From Colletes latitarsis (taxonomy: Eukaryota; Arthropoda; Insecta; Hymenoptera; Colletidae), in NCBI RefSeq assembly GCF_051014445.1, contig NW_027488365.1, positions 45,828,001 through 45,892,000 on the forward strand: a stretch of DNA of 64,000 nt, written 5' to 3'. The translations under genes and the position numbers were made by a program. Below, one piece after another: positions 32,397-47,300 of the stretch (its first letter is position 1; every line of letters begins with the position of its first letter). The notes under the pieces are model-generated. The model was given only the letters and a program-made list of their open reading frames with translations, searched no databases and was not told the origin of the DNA.

Positions 32397-35300
32397 CTAG
32401 ACCCTGGGTTTTTTTCGGGTTTGAATCACGTAGTAATGTGGTACCACACTGAGGCAGTCAATTAAACCTGGTTTCGATCAATATTTTAGAGGATAACGCC
32501 GGTTAGGTCTGGGTTAGGTCTGGGAAATGCGCGCATCTGGCTTATACTTTCGCCTTTTTCGCAAACTTGTTGGCCAGATCCTGGGTATTTTCCCTGTTTG
32601 AAACACGTAGTAATGTGGTAACACACTGAAGCAGTCAATTAAACCTGGTTTCGATCAATATTTTAGAGGATAACACCGGTTAGGTCTGGGTTAGGTCTGG
32701 GATATGCGCGCATCTGGCTTATACTTTCGCCTTTTTCGCAAACTTGTTGGCTAGATCCTGGGTTTTTTTCGGGTTTGAATAACGCAGTAATGTGGTACCA
32801 CACTGAAGCAGTCAATAAAACCTGGTTTCGATCAATATTTTAGAGGATAACACCGGTTAAGTCTGGGTTAGGTCTGGGTTATGCCCGCATCTGGCTCATG
32901 ATTTTGCCTTCTTCGCATACTTGTTGGCCAGATCCTGGGTTTTTTCCGTGTTTGAATCACGTAGTAATGTTGTACCACACTGAGGCAGTCAATTAAACCT
33001 GGATTTGGACAGTATTTTAGAGGATAACACCGGTTAGGTCTGGGTTAGGTCTGGGTTATGCCCGCATCTGGCTCATGATTTTGCCTTCTTCGCATACATG
33101 ATGGCCAGATCCTGGGTTTTTTTCGTGTTTGAAGCATGTAGTAATGTGGTAACACACTGAAGCAGTCAATTAAACCTGGTTTCGATCAATATTTTAGAGG
33201 ATAACACCGGTTAGGTCTAGGTTAGGTCTGGGATATGCGCGCATCTGGCTTATGCTTTCGCCTTTTTCGCAAACTTGTTGGCCAGATCCTGGGTTTTTTC
33301 CGTGTTTGAATCACGTAGTAATGTTGTACCACACTGAGGCAGTCAATTAAACCTAGATTCGGACAGTATTTTAGAGGATAACACCGGTTAGGTCTGGGTT
33401 AGGTCTGGGTTATGCCCGCATCTGGCTCATGATTTTGCCTTCTTCGCAAACTTGTTGGCCAGATCCTGGGGTTTTTCCGAGTTTGAATCACGTAGTAATG
33501 TGGTAACACACTGAAGCAGTCAATTAAACCTGGTTTCGATCAATATTTCAGAGGATAACACCGGTTAGGTCTGGGTTAGGTCTGGGATATGCGCGCATCT
33601 GGCGTATACTTTCGCCTTCTTCGCATACTTGTTGGCCAGATCCTGGGTTTTTTTCGTGTTTGAATCACGTAGGAATGTGGTAACACACTGAAGCAGTCAA
33701 TTAAACCTGGTTTCCATCAATATTTTAGAGGATAACGCCGGTTAGGTCTGGGTTAGGTCTGGGAAATGCGCGCATCTGGCTTATACTTTCGCCTTTTTCG
33801 CAAACTTGTTGGCCAGATCCTGGGTATTTTCCGTGTTTGAAACACGTAGTAATGTGGTAACACACTGAAGCAGTCAATTAAACCTGGTTTCGATCAATAT
33901 TTTAGAGGATAACACCGGTTAGGTCTGGGTTAGGTCTGGGATATGCGCGCATCTGGCTTATACTTTCGCCTTTTTCGCAAACTTGTTGGCTAGATCCTGG
34001 GTTTTTTTCGGGTTTGAATAACGCAGTAATGTGGTACCACACTGAAGCAGTCAATAAAACCTGGTTTCGATCAATATTTTAGAGGATAACACCGGTTAAG
34101 TCTGGGTTAGGTCTGGGTTATGCCCGCATCTGGCTCATGATTTTGCCTTCTTCGCATACTTGTTGGCCAGATCCTGGGTTTTTTCCGTGTTTGAATCACG
34201 TAGTAATGTTGTACCACACTGAGGCAGTCAATTAAACCTGGATTTGGACAGTATTTCAGAGGATAACACCGGTTAGGTCTGGGTTAGGTCTGGGTTATGC
34301 CCGCATCTGGCTCATGATTTTGCCTTCTTCGCATACTTGATGGCCAGATCCTGGGTTTTTTTCGTGTTTGAATCATGTAGTAATGTGGTAACACACTGAA
34401 GCAGTCAATTAAACCTGGTTTCGATCAATATTTTAGAGGATAACACCGGTTAGGTCTAGGTTAGGTCTGGGATATGCGCGCATCTGGCTTATGCTTTCGC
34501 CTTTTTCGCAAACTTGTTGGCCAGATCCTGGGTTTTTTCCGTGTTTGAATCACGTAGTAATGTTGTACCACACTGAGACAGTCAATTAAACCTAGATTCG
34601 GACAGTATTTTAGAGGATAACACCGGTTAGGTCTGGGTTAGGTCTGGGTTATGCCCGCATCTGGCTCATGATTTTGCCTTCTTCGCAAACTTCTTGGCCA
34701 GATCCTGGGGTTTTTCCGAGTTTGAATCACGTAGTAATGTGGTAACACACTGAAGCAGTCATTTAAACCTGGTTTCGATCAATATTTTAGAGGATAACGC
34801 CGGTTAGGTCTGGGTTAGGTCTGGGTTATGCCCGCATCTGGCTCATGATTTTGCCTTCTTCGCATACTTGTTGGCCAGATCCTGGGTTTTTTTCGTGTTT
34901 GAATCACGTAGTAATGTGGTAACACACTGAAGCAGTCAATTAAACCTGGTTTCGATCAATATTTCAGAGGATAACACTGGTTAGGTCTGGGTTAGGTCTG
35001 GGATATGCGCGCATCTGGCGTATACTTTCGCCTTCTTCGCATACTTGTTGGCCAGATCCTGGGTTTTTTTCGTGTTTGAATCACGTAGGAATGTGGTAAC
35101 ACACTGAAGCAGTCAATTAAACCTGGTTTCGATCAATATTTTAGAGGATAACGCCGGTTAGGTCTGGGTTAGGTCTGGGAAATGCGCGCCTCTGGCTTAT
35201 ACTTTCGCCTTTTTCGCAAACTTGTTGGCCAGATCCTGGGTATTTTCCGTGTGTGAAACACGTAGTAATGTGGTAACACACTGAAGCAGTCAATTAAACC

Positions 35301-38300
35301 TGGTTTCGATCAATATTTTAGAGGATAACGCCGGTTAGGTCTGGGTTAGGTCTGGGAAATGCGCGCATCTGGCTCATGATTTTGCCTTCTTCGCATACTT
35401 GTTGGCCAGATACTGGGTTTTTTCCGTGTTTGAATCACGTAGTAATGTTGTACCACACTGAGGCAGTCAATTAAACCTGGATTCGGACAGTATTTTAGAG
35501 GATAACACCGGTTAGGTCTGGGTTAGGTCTGGGTTATGCCCGCATCTGGCTCATGATTTTGCCTTCTTCGCAAACTTGTTGGCCAGATCCTGGGGTTTTT
35601 CCGAGTTTGAATCACGTAGTAATGTGGTAACACACTGAAGCAGTCAATTAAACCTGGTTTCGATCAATATTTCAGAGGATAACACCGGTTAGGTCTGGGT
35701 TAGGTCTGGGATATGCGCGCATCTGGCGTATACTTTCGCCTTCTTCGCATACTTGTTGGCCAGATCCTGGGTTTTTTTCGTGTTTGAATCACGTAGGAAT
35801 GTGGTAACACACTGAAGCAGTCAATTAAACCTGGTTTCCATCAATATTTTAGAGGATAACGCCGGTTAGGTCTGGGTTAGGTCTGGGAAATGCGCGCATC
35901 TGGCTTATACTTTCGCCTTTTTCGCAAACTTGTTGGCCAGATCCTGGGTATTTTCCGTGTTTGAAACACGTAGTAATGTGGTAACACACTGAAGCAGTCA
36001 ATTAAACCTGGTTTCGATCAATATTTTAGAGGATAACACCGGTTAGGTCTGGGTTAGGTCTGGGATATGCGCGCATCTGGCTTATACTTTCGCCTTTTTC
36101 GCAAACTTGTTGGCTAGATCCTGGGTTTTTTTCGGGTTTGAATAACGCAGTAATGTGGTACCACACTGAAGCAGTCAATAAAACCTGGTTTCGATCAATA
36201 TTTTAGAGGATAACACCGGTTAAGTCTGGGTTAGGTCTGGGTTATGCCCGCATCTGGCTCATGATTTTGCCTTCTTCGCATACTTGTTGGCCAGATCCTG
36301 GGTTTTTTCCGTGTTTGAATCACGTAGTAATGTTGTACCACACTGAGGCAGTCAATTAAACCTGGATTTGGACAGTATTTCAGAGGATAACACCGGTTAG
36401 GTCTGGGTTAGGTCTGGGTTATGCCCGCATCTGGCTCATGATTTTGCCTTCTTCGCATACTTGATGGCCAGATCCTGGGTTTTTTTCGTGTTTGAATCAT
36501 GTAGTAATGTGGTAACACACTGAAGCAGTCAATTAAACCTGGTTTCGATCAATATTTTAGAGGATAACACCGGTTAGGTCTAGGTTAGGTCTGGGATATG
36601 CGCGCATCTGGCTTATGCTTTCGCCTTTTTCGCAAACTTGTTGGCCAGATCCTGGGTTTTTTCCGTGTTTGAATCACGTAGTAATGTTGTACCACACTGA
36701 GACAGTCAATTAAACCTAGATTCGGACAGTATTTTAGAGGATAACACCGGTTAGGTCTGGGTTAGGTCTGGGTTATGCCCGCATCTGGCTCATGATTTTG
36801 CCTTCTTCGCAAACTTCTTGGCCAGATCCTGGGGTTTTTCCGAGTTTGAATCACGTAGTAATGTGGTAACACACTGAAGCAGTCATTTAAACCTGGTTTC
36901 GATCAATATTTTAGAGGATAACGCCGGTTAGGTCTGGGTTAGGTCTGGGTTATGCCCGCATCTGGCTCATGATTTTGCCTTCTTCGCATACTTGTTGGCC
37001 AGATCCTGGGTTTTTTTCGTGTTTGAATCACGTAGTAATGTGGTAACACACTGAAGCAGTCAATTAAACCTGGTTTCGATCAATATTTCAGAGGATAACA
37101 CTGGTTAGGTCTGGGTTAGGTCTGGGATATGCGCGCATCTGGCGTATACTTTCGCCTTCTTCGCATACTTGTTGGCCAGATCCTGGGTTTTTTTCGTGTT
37201 TGAATCACGTAGGAATGTGGTAACACACTGAAGCAGTCAATTAAACCTGGTTTCGATCAATATTTTAGAGGATAACGCCGGTTAGGTCTGGGTTAGGTCT
37301 GGGAAATGCGCGCCTCTGGCTTATACTTTCGCCTTTTTCGCAAACTTGTTGGCCAGATCCTGGGTATTTTCCGTGTGTGAAACACGTAGTAATGTGGTAA
37401 CACACTGAAGCAGTCAATTAAACCTGGTTTCGATCAATATTTTAGAGGATAACGCCGGTTAGGTCTGGGTTAGGTCTGGGAAATGCGCGCATCTGGCTCA
37501 TGATTTTGCCTTCTTCGCATACTTGTTGGCCAGATACTGGGTTTTTTCCGTGTTTGAATCACGTAGTAATGTTGTACCACACTGAGGCAGTCAATTAAAC
37601 CTGGATTCGGACAGTATTTTAGAGGATAACACCGGTTAGGTCTGGGTTAGGTCTGGGTTATGCCCGCATCTGGCTCATGATTTTGCCTTCTTCGCATACT
37701 TGTTGGCCAGATCCTGGGTTTTTTTCGTGTTTGAATCACGTAGTAATGTGGTAACACACTGAAGCAGTCAATTAAACCTGGTTTCGATCAATATTTCAGA
37801 GGATAACACCGGTTAGGTCTGGGTTAGGTCTGGGATATGCGCGCATCTGGCTTATACTTTCACCTTTTTCGCAAACTTGTTGGCCAGATCCTGGGGTTTT
37901 TCCGAGTTTGAATCACGTAGTAATGTGGTAACACACTGAAGCAGTCAATTAAACCTGGTTTCGATCAATATTTCAGAGGATAACACCGGTTAGGTCTGGG
38001 TTAGGTCTGGGATATGCGCGCATCTGGCGTATACTTTCGCCTTCTTCGCATACTTGTTGGCCAGATCCTGGGTTTTTTTCGTGTTTGAATCACGTAGGAA
38101 TGTGGTAACACACTGAAGCAGTCAATTAAACCTGGTTTCCATCAATATTTTAGAGGATAACGCCGGTTAGGTCTGGGTTAGGTCTGGGAAATGCGCGCAT
38201 CTGGCTTATACATTCACCTTTTTCGCAAACTTGTTGGCCAGATCCTGGGTATTTTCCGTGTTTGAAACACGTAGTAATGTGGTAACACACTGAAGCAGTC

Positions 38301-41300
38301 AATTAAACCTGGTTTCGATCAATATTTTAGAGGATAACACCGGTTAGGTCTGGGTTAGGTCTGGGTTATGCCCGCATCTGGCTCATGATTTTGCCTTCTT
38401 CGCATACTTGTTGGCCAGATCCTGGGGTTTTTTCGTGTTTGAATCACGTAATAATGTGGTAATACACTGAAGCAGTCAATTAAACCTGGTTTCGATCAAT
38501 ATTTTAAAGGAAAACACCGGTTAGGTCTGGGTTAGGTCTGGGATATGCGCGCATCTGGCTTATGCTTTCGCCTTTTTCGCAAACTTGTTGGCCAGATCCT
38601 GGTTATTTCCCGTGTTTGAAACACGTAGTAATGTGGTAACACACTGAAGCAGTCAATTAAACCTGGTGTCGATCAATATTTCAGAGGATAACACCGGTTA
38701 GGTCTGGGTTAGGTCTGGGTTATGCCCGCATCTGGCTCATGATTTTGCCTTCTTCGCATACTTGTTGGCCAGATCCTGGGTTTTTTTCGTGTTTGAATCA
38801 TGTAGTAATGTGGTAACACACTGAAGCAGTCAATTAAACCTGGTTTCGATCAATATTTTAGAGGATAACACCAGTTAGGTCTGGGTTAGGTCTGGGTTAT
38901 GCCCGCATCTGGCTCATGATTTTGCCTTCTTCGCATACTTGTTGGCCAGATCCTGGGTTTTTTTCGTGTTTGAATCACGTAGTAATGTGGTAACACACTG
39001 AAGCAGTCAATTAAACCTGGTTTCGATCAATATTTCAGAGGATAACACCGGTTAGGTCTGGGTTAGGTCTGGGATATGCGCGCATCTGGCGTATACTTTC
39101 GCCTTCTTCGCATACTTGTTGGCCAGATCCTGGGTTTTTTTCGTGTTTGAATCACGTAGGAATGTGGCAACACACTGAAGCAGTCATTTAAACCTGGTTT
39201 CGATCAATATTTTAGAGGATAACACCGGTTAGGTCTGGGTTAGGTCTGGGTTATGCCCGCATCTGGCTCATGATTTTGCCTTCTTCGCATACTTGTTGGC
39301 CAGATCCTGGGTTTTTTTCGGGTTTGAATAACGCAGTAATGTGGTACCACACTGAAGCAGTCAATTAAACCTGGATTCGGACAGTATTTTAGAGGATAAC
39401 ACCGGTTAGGTCTGGGTTAGGTCTGGGTTATGCCCGCATCTGGCTCATGATTTTGCCTTCTTCGCATACTTGTTGGCCAGATCCTGGGTTTTTTTCGTGT
39501 TTGAATCATGTAGTAATGTGGTAACACACTGAAGCAGTCAATTAAACCTGGTTTCGATCAATATTTTAGAGGATAACACCAGTTAGGTCTGGGTTAGGTC
39601 TGGGTTATGCCCGCATCTGGCTCATGATTTTGCCTTCCTCGCATACTTGTTGGCCAGATCCTGGGTTTTTTTCGTGTTTGAATCACGTAGTAATGTGGTA
39701 ACACACTGAAGCAGTCAATTAAACCTGGTTTCGATCAATATTTCAGAGGATAACACCGGTTAGGTCTGGGTTAGGTCTGGGATATGCGCGCATCTGGCGT
39801 ATACTTTCGCCTTCTTCGCATACTTGTTGGCCAGATCCTGGGTTTTTTTCGTGTTTGAATCACGTAGGAATGTGGCAACACACTGAAGCAGTCAATTAAA
39901 CCTGGTTTCGATCAATATTTCAGAGGATAACACTGGTTAGGTCTGGGTTAGGTCTGGGTTATGCCCGCATCTGGCTCATGATTTTGCCTTCTTCGCAAAC
40001 TTCTTGGCCAGATCCTGGGGTTTTTCCGAGTTTGAATCACGTAGTAATGTGGTAACACACTGAAGCAGTCATTTAAACCTGGTTTCGATCAATATTTCAG
40101 AGGATAACACCGGTTAGGTCTGGGTTAGGTCTGGGATATGCGCGCATCTGGCGTATACTTTCGCCTTCTTCGCATACTTGTTGGCCAGATCCTGGGTTTT
40201 TTTCGTGTTTGAATCACGTAGGAATGTGGCAACACACTGAAGCAGTCATTTAAACCTGGTTTCGATCAATATTTTAGAGGATAACACCGGTTAGGTCTGG
40301 GTTAGGTCTGGGTTATGCCCGCATCTGGCTCATGATTTTGCCTTCTTCGCAAACTTCTTGGCCAGATCCTGGGGTTTTTCCGAGTTTGAATCACGTAGTA
40401 ATGTGGTAACACACTGAAGCAGTCATTTAAACCTGGTTTCGATCAATATTTTAGAGGATAACGCCGGTTAGGTCTGGGTTAGGTCTGGGTTATGCCCGCA
40501 TCTGGCTCATGATTTTGCCTTCTTCGCAAACTTCTTGGCCAGATCCTGGGGTTTTTCCGAGTTTGAATCACGTAGTAATGTGGTAACACACTGAAGCAGT
40601 CATTTAAACCTGGTTTCGATCAATATTTCAGAGGATAACACCGGTTAGGTCTGGGTTAGGTCTGGGATATGCGCGCATCTGGCGTATACTTTCGCCTTCT
40701 TCGCATACTTGTTGGCCAGATCCTGGGTTTTTTTCGTGTTTGAATCACGTAGGAATGTGGCAACACACTGAAGCAGTCATTTAAACCTGGTTTCGATCAA
40801 TATTTTAGAGGATAACACCGGTTAGGTCTGGGTTAGGTCTGGGTTATGCCCGCATCTGGCTCATGATTTTGCCTTCTTCGCATACTTGTTGGCCAGATCC
40901 TGGGTTTTTTTCGGGTTTGAATAACGCAGTAATGTGGTACCACACTGAAGCAGTCAATTAAACCTGGATTCGGACAGTATTTTAGAGGATAACACCGGTT
41001 AGGTCTGGGTTAGGTCTGGGTTATGCCCGCGTCTGGCTCATGATTTTGCCTTCTTCGCATACTTGTTGGCCAGATCCTGGGTTTTTTTCGTGTTTGAATC
41101 ACGTAGTAATGTGGTAACACACTGAAGCAGTCAATTAAACCTGGTTTCGATCAATATTTCAGAGGATAACACCGGTTAGGTCTGGGTTAGGTCTGGGATA
41201 TGCGCGCATCTGGCGTATACTTTCGCCATCTTCGCATACTTGTTGGCCAGATCCTGGGTTTTTTTCGTGTTTGAATCACGTAGGAATGTGGCAACACACT

Positions 41301-44300
41301 GAAGCAGTCAATTAAACCTGGTTTCGACGAATATTTTAGAGGATAACACCGGTTAGGTCTGGGTTAGGTCTGGGTTATGCCCGCATCTGGCTCATGATTT
41401 TGCCTTCTTCGCATACTTGTTGGCCAGAGCCTGGGGTTTTTTCGTGTTTGAATCACGTAGTAATGTGGTAATACACTGAAGCAATCAATTAAACCTGGTT
41501 TCGATCAATATTTTAGAGGATAACACCGGTTAGGTCTGGGTTAGGTCTGGGATATGCGCGCATCTGGCTTATACTTTCGCCTTTTTCGCAAACTTGTTGG
41601 CTAGATCCTGGGTTTTTTTCGGGTTTGAATAACGCAGTAATGTGGTACCACACTGAAGCAGTCAATTAAACCTGGATTCGGACAGTATTTTAGAGGATAA
41701 CACCGGTTAGGTCTGGGTTAGGTCTGGGTTATGCCCGCATCTGGCTCATGATTTTGCCTTTTTCGCATACTTGTTGGCCAGATCCTTGGTTTTCTTCGTG
41801 TTTGAATCACGTAGTAATGTTGTAACACACTGAAGCAGTCAATTAAACCTGGTTTCGACGAATATTTTAGAGGATAACACCGGTTAGGTCTGGGTTAGGT
41901 CTGGGTTATGCCCGCATCTGGCTCATGATTTTGCCTTCTTCGCATACTTGTTGGCCAGATCCTTGGTTTTTTTCGTGTTTGAATCACGTAGTAATGTGGT
42001 AACACACTGAAGCAGTCAATTAAACCTGGTTTCGATCAATATTTTAGAGGATAACACCGGTTAGGTCTGGGTTAGGTCTGGGTTATGCCCGCATCTGGCT
42101 CATGATTTTGCCTTCTTCGCATACTTGTTGGCCAGATCCTGGGTTTTTTTCGGGTTTGAATAACGCAGTAATGTGGTACCACACTGAAGCAGTCAATTAA
42201 AACTGGATTCGGACAGTATTTTAGAGGATAACACCGGTTAGGTCTGGGTTAGGTCTGGGTTATGCCCGCATCTGGCTCATGATTTTGCCTTCTTCGCATA
42301 CTTGTTGGCCAGATCCTGGGTTTTTTTCGGGTTTGAATAACGCAGTAATGTGGTACCACACTGAAGCAGTCAATTAAACCTGGATTCGGACAGTATTTTA
42401 GAGGATAACACCGGTTTGGTCTGGGTTAGGTCTGGGTTATGCCCGCATCTGGCTCATGATTTTGCCTTCTTCGCATACTTGTTGGCCAGATCCTGGGTTT
42501 TTTTCGTGTTTGAATCACGTAGTAATGTGGTAACACACTGAAGCAGTCAATTAAACCTGGTTTCGATCAATATTTCAGAGGATAACACCGGTTAGGTCTG
42601 GGTTAGGTCTGGGATATGCGCGCATCTGGCGTATACTTTCGCCTCCTTCGCATACTTGTTGGCCAGATCCTGGGTTTTTTTCGTGTTTGAATCACGTAGG
42701 AATGTGGTAACACACTGAAGCAGTCAATTAAACCTGGTTTCGATCAATATTTTAGAGGATAACGCCGGTTAGGTCTGGGTTAGGTCTGGGAAATGCGCGC
42801 ATCTGGCTTATACTTACGCCTTTTTCGCAAACTTGTTGGCCAGATCCTGGTTATTTTCCGTGTTTGAAACACGTAGTAATGTGGTAACACACTGAAGCAG
42901 TCAATTAAACCTGGTTTCGACCGATATTTCAGAGGATAACACCGGTTAGGTCTGGGTTAGGTCTGGGTTATGCCCGCATCTGGCTCATGATTTTGCCGTC
43001 TTCGCATACTTGTTGGCCAGATCCTGGGGTTTTTTCGTGTTTGAATCACGTAGTAATGTGGTAATACACTGAAGCAGTCAATTAAACCTGGTTTCGATCA
43101 ACATTTTAGAGGATAACACCGGTTAGGTCTGGGTTAGGTCTGGGATATGCGCGCATCTGACTTATGCTTTCGCCTTTTTCGCAAACTTGTTGGCCAGATC
43201 CTGGGTTTTTTCCGTGTTTGAATCACGTAGTAATGTTGTACCACACTGAGGCAGTCAATTAAACCTGGATTCGGACAGTATTTTAGAGGATAACACCGGT
43301 TAGGTCTGGGTTAGGTCTGGGTTATGCCCGCATCTGGCTCATGATTTTGCCTTCTTCGCATACTTGTTGGCCAGATCCTGGGTTTTTTTCGTGTTTGAAT
43401 CACGTAGTAATGTGGTAACACACTGAAGCAGTCAATTAAACCTGGTTTCGACGAATATTTTAGAGGATAACACCGGTTAGGTCTGGGTTAGGTCTGGGTT
43501 ATGCCCGCATCTGGCTCATGATTTTGCCTTCTTCGCATACTTGTTGGCCAGAGCCTGGGGTTTTTTCGTGTTTGAATCACGTAGTAATGTGGTAATACAC
43601 TGAAGCAATCAATTAAACCTGGTTTCGATCAATATTTTAGAGGATAACACCGGTTAGGTCTGGGTTAGGTCTGGGATATGCGCGCATCTGGCTTATACTT
43701 TCGCCTTTTTCGCAAACTTGTTGGCTAGATCCTGGGTTTTTTTTCGGGTTTGAATAACGCAGTAATGTGGTACCACACTGAAGCAGTCAATTAAACCTGG
43801 ATTCGGACAGTATTTTAGAGGATAACACCGGTTAGGTCTGGGTTAGGTCTGGGTTATGCCCGCATCTGGCTCATGATTTTGCCTTTTTCGCATACTTGTT
43901 GGCCAGATCCTTGGTTTTTTTCGTGTTTGAAACACGTAGTAATGTGGTAACACACTGAAGCAGTCAATTAAACCTGGTTTCGATCAATATTTTAGAGGAT
44001 AACGCCGGTTAGGTCTGGGTTAGGTCTGGGAAATGCGCACATCTGGCTCATGATTTTGCCTTCTTCGCATACTTGTCGGCCAGATACTGGGTTTTTTCCG
44101 TGTTTGAATCACGTAGTAATGTTGTACCACACTGAGGCAGTCAATTAAACCTGGATTCGGACAGTATTTTAGAGGATAACACCGGTTAGGTCTGGGTTAG
44201 GTCTGGGTTATGCCCGCATCTGGCTCATGATTTTGCCTTCTTCGCATACTTGTTGGCCAGATCCTGGGTTTTTTTCGTGTTTGAATCACGTAGTAATGTG

Positions 44301-47300
44301 GTAACACACTGAAGCAGTCAATTAAACCTGGTTTCGATCAATATTTCAGAAGATAACACCGGTTAGGTCTGGGTTAGGTCTGGGATATGCGCGCATCTGG
44401 CTTATACTTTCACCTTTTTCGCAAACTTGTTGGCCAGATCCTGGGGTTTTTCCGAGTTTGAATCACGTAGTAATGTGGTAACACACTGAAGCAGTCAATT
44501 AAACCTGGTTTCGATCAATATTTCAGAGGATAACACCGGTTAGGTCTGGGTTAGGTCTGGGATATGCGCGCATCTGGCGTATACTTTCGCCTTCTTCGCA
44601 TACTTGTTGGCCAGATCCTGGGTTTTTTTCGTGTTTGAATCACGTAGGAATGTGGTAACACACTGAAGCAGTCAATTAAACCTGGTTTCCATCAATATTT
44701 TAGAGGATAACGCCGGTTAGGTCTGGGTTAGGTCTGGGAAATGCGCGCATCTGGCTTATACATTCACCTTTTTCGCAAACTTGTTGGCCAGATCCTGGGT
44801 ATTTTCCGTGTTTGAAACACGTAGTAATGTGGTAACACACTGAAGCAGTCAATTAAACCTGGTTTCGATCAATATTTTAGAGGATAACACCGGTTAGGTC
44901 TGGGTTAGGTCTGGGTTATGCCCGCATCTGGCTCATGATTTTGCCTTCTTCGCATACTTGTTGGCCAGATCCTGGGGTTTTTTCGTGTTTGAATCACGTA
45001 ATAATGTGGTAATACACTGAAGCAGTCAATTAAACCTGGTTTCGATCAATATTTTAAAGGAAAACACCGGTTAGGTCTGGGTTAGGTCTGGGATATGCGC
45101 GCATCTGGCTTATGCTTTCGCCTTTTTCGCAAACTTGTTGGCCAGATCCTGGTTATTTCCCGTGTTTGAAACACGTAGTAATGTGGTAACACACTGAAGC
45201 AGTCAATTAAACCTGGTGTCGATCAATATTTCTGAGGATAACACCGGTTAGGTCTGGGTTAGGTCTGGGTTATGCCCGCATCTGGCTCATGATTTTGCCT
45301 TCTTCGCATACTTGTTGGCCAGATCCTGGGTTTTTTTCGTGTTTGAATCATGTAGTAATGTGGTAACACACTGAAGCAGTCAATTAAACCTGGTTTCGAT
45401 CAATATTTTAGAGGATAACACCAGTTAGGTCTGGGTTAGGTCTGGGTTATGCCCGCATCTGGCTCATGATTTTGCCTTCTTCGCATACTTGTTGGCCAGA
45501 TCCTGGGTTTTTTTCGTGTTTGAATCACGTAGTAATGTGGTAACACACTGAAGCAGTCAATTAAACCTGGTTTCGATCAATATTTCAGAGGATAACACCG
45601 GTTAGGTCTGGGTTAGGTCTGGGATATGCGCGCATCTGGCGTATACTTTCGCCTTCTTCACATACTTGTTGGCCAGATCCTGGGTTTTTTTCGTGTTTGA
45701 ATCACGTAGGAATGTGGCAACACACTGAAGCAGTCATTTAAACCTGGTTTCGATCAATATTTTAGAGGATAACACCGGTTAGGTCTGGGTTAGGTCTGGG
45801 TTATGCCCGCATCTGGCTCATGATTTTGCCTTCTTCGCATACTTGTTGGCCAGATCCTGGGTTTTTTTCGGGTTTGAATAACGCAGTAATGTGGTACCAC
45901 ACTGAAGCAGTCAATTAAACCTGGATTCGGACAGTATTTTAGAGGATAACACCGGTTAGGTCTGGGTTAGGTCTGGGTTATGCCCGCATCTGGCTCATGA
46001 TTTTGCCTTCTTCGCATACTTGTTGGCCAGATCCTGGGTTTTTTTCGTGTTTGAATCATGTAGTAATGTGGTAACACACTGAAGCAGTCAATTAAACCTG
46101 GTTTCGATCAATATTTTAGAGGATAACACCAGTTAGGTCTGGGTTAGGTCTGGGTTATGCCCGCATCTGGCTCATGATTTTGCCTTCCTCGCATACTTGT
46201 TGGCCAGATCCTGGGTTTTTTTCGTGTTTGAATCACGTAGTAATGTGGTAACACACTGAGGCAGTCAATTAAACCTGGTTTCGATCAATATTTCAGAGGA
46301 TAACACCGGTTAGGTCTGGGTTAGGTCTGGGATATGCGCGCATCTGGCGTATACTTTCGCCTTCTTCGCATACTTGTTGGCCAGATCCTGGGTTTTTTTC
46401 GTGTTTGAATCACGTAGGAATGTGGCAACACACTGAAGCAGTCAATTAAACCTGGTTTCGATCAATATTTCAGAGGATAACACTGGTTAGGTCTGGGTTA
46501 GGTCTGGGTTATGCCCGCATCTGGCTCATGATTTTGCCTTCTTCGCAAACTTCTTGGCCAGATCCTGGGGTTTTTCCGAGTTTGAATCACGTAGTAATGT
46601 GGTAACACACTGAAGCAGTCATTTAAACCTGGTTTCGATCAATATTTCAGAGGATAACACCGGTTAGGTCTGGGTTAGGTCTGGGATATGCGCGCATCTG
46701 GCGTATACTTTCGCCTTCTTCGCATACTTGTTGGCCAGATCCTGGGTTTTTTTCGTGTTTGAATCACGTAGGAATGTGGCAACACACTGAAGCAGTCATT
46801 TAAACCTGGTTTCGATCAATATTTTAGAGGATAACACCGGTTAGGTCTGGGTTAGGTCTGGGTTATGCCCGCATCTGGCTCATGATTTTGCCTTCTTCGC
46901 AAACTTCTTGGCCAGATCCTGGGGTTTTTCCGAGTTTGAATCACGTAGTAATGTGGTAACACACTGAAGCAGTCATTTAAACCTGGTTTCGATCAATATT
47001 TTAGAGGATAACGCCGGTTAGGTCTGGGTTAGGTCTGGGTTATGCCCGCATCTGGCTCATGATTTTGCCTTCTTCGCAAACTTCTTGGCCAGATCCTGGG
47101 GTTTTTCCGAGTTTGAATCACGTAGTAATGTGGTAACACACTGAAGCAGTCATTTAAACCTGGTTTCGATCAATATTTCAGAGGATAACACCGGTTAGGT
47201 CTGGGTTAGGTCTGGGATATGCGCGCATCTGGCGTATACTTTCGCCTTCTTCGCATACTTGTTGGCCAGATCCTGGGTTTTTTTCGTGTTTGAATCACGT

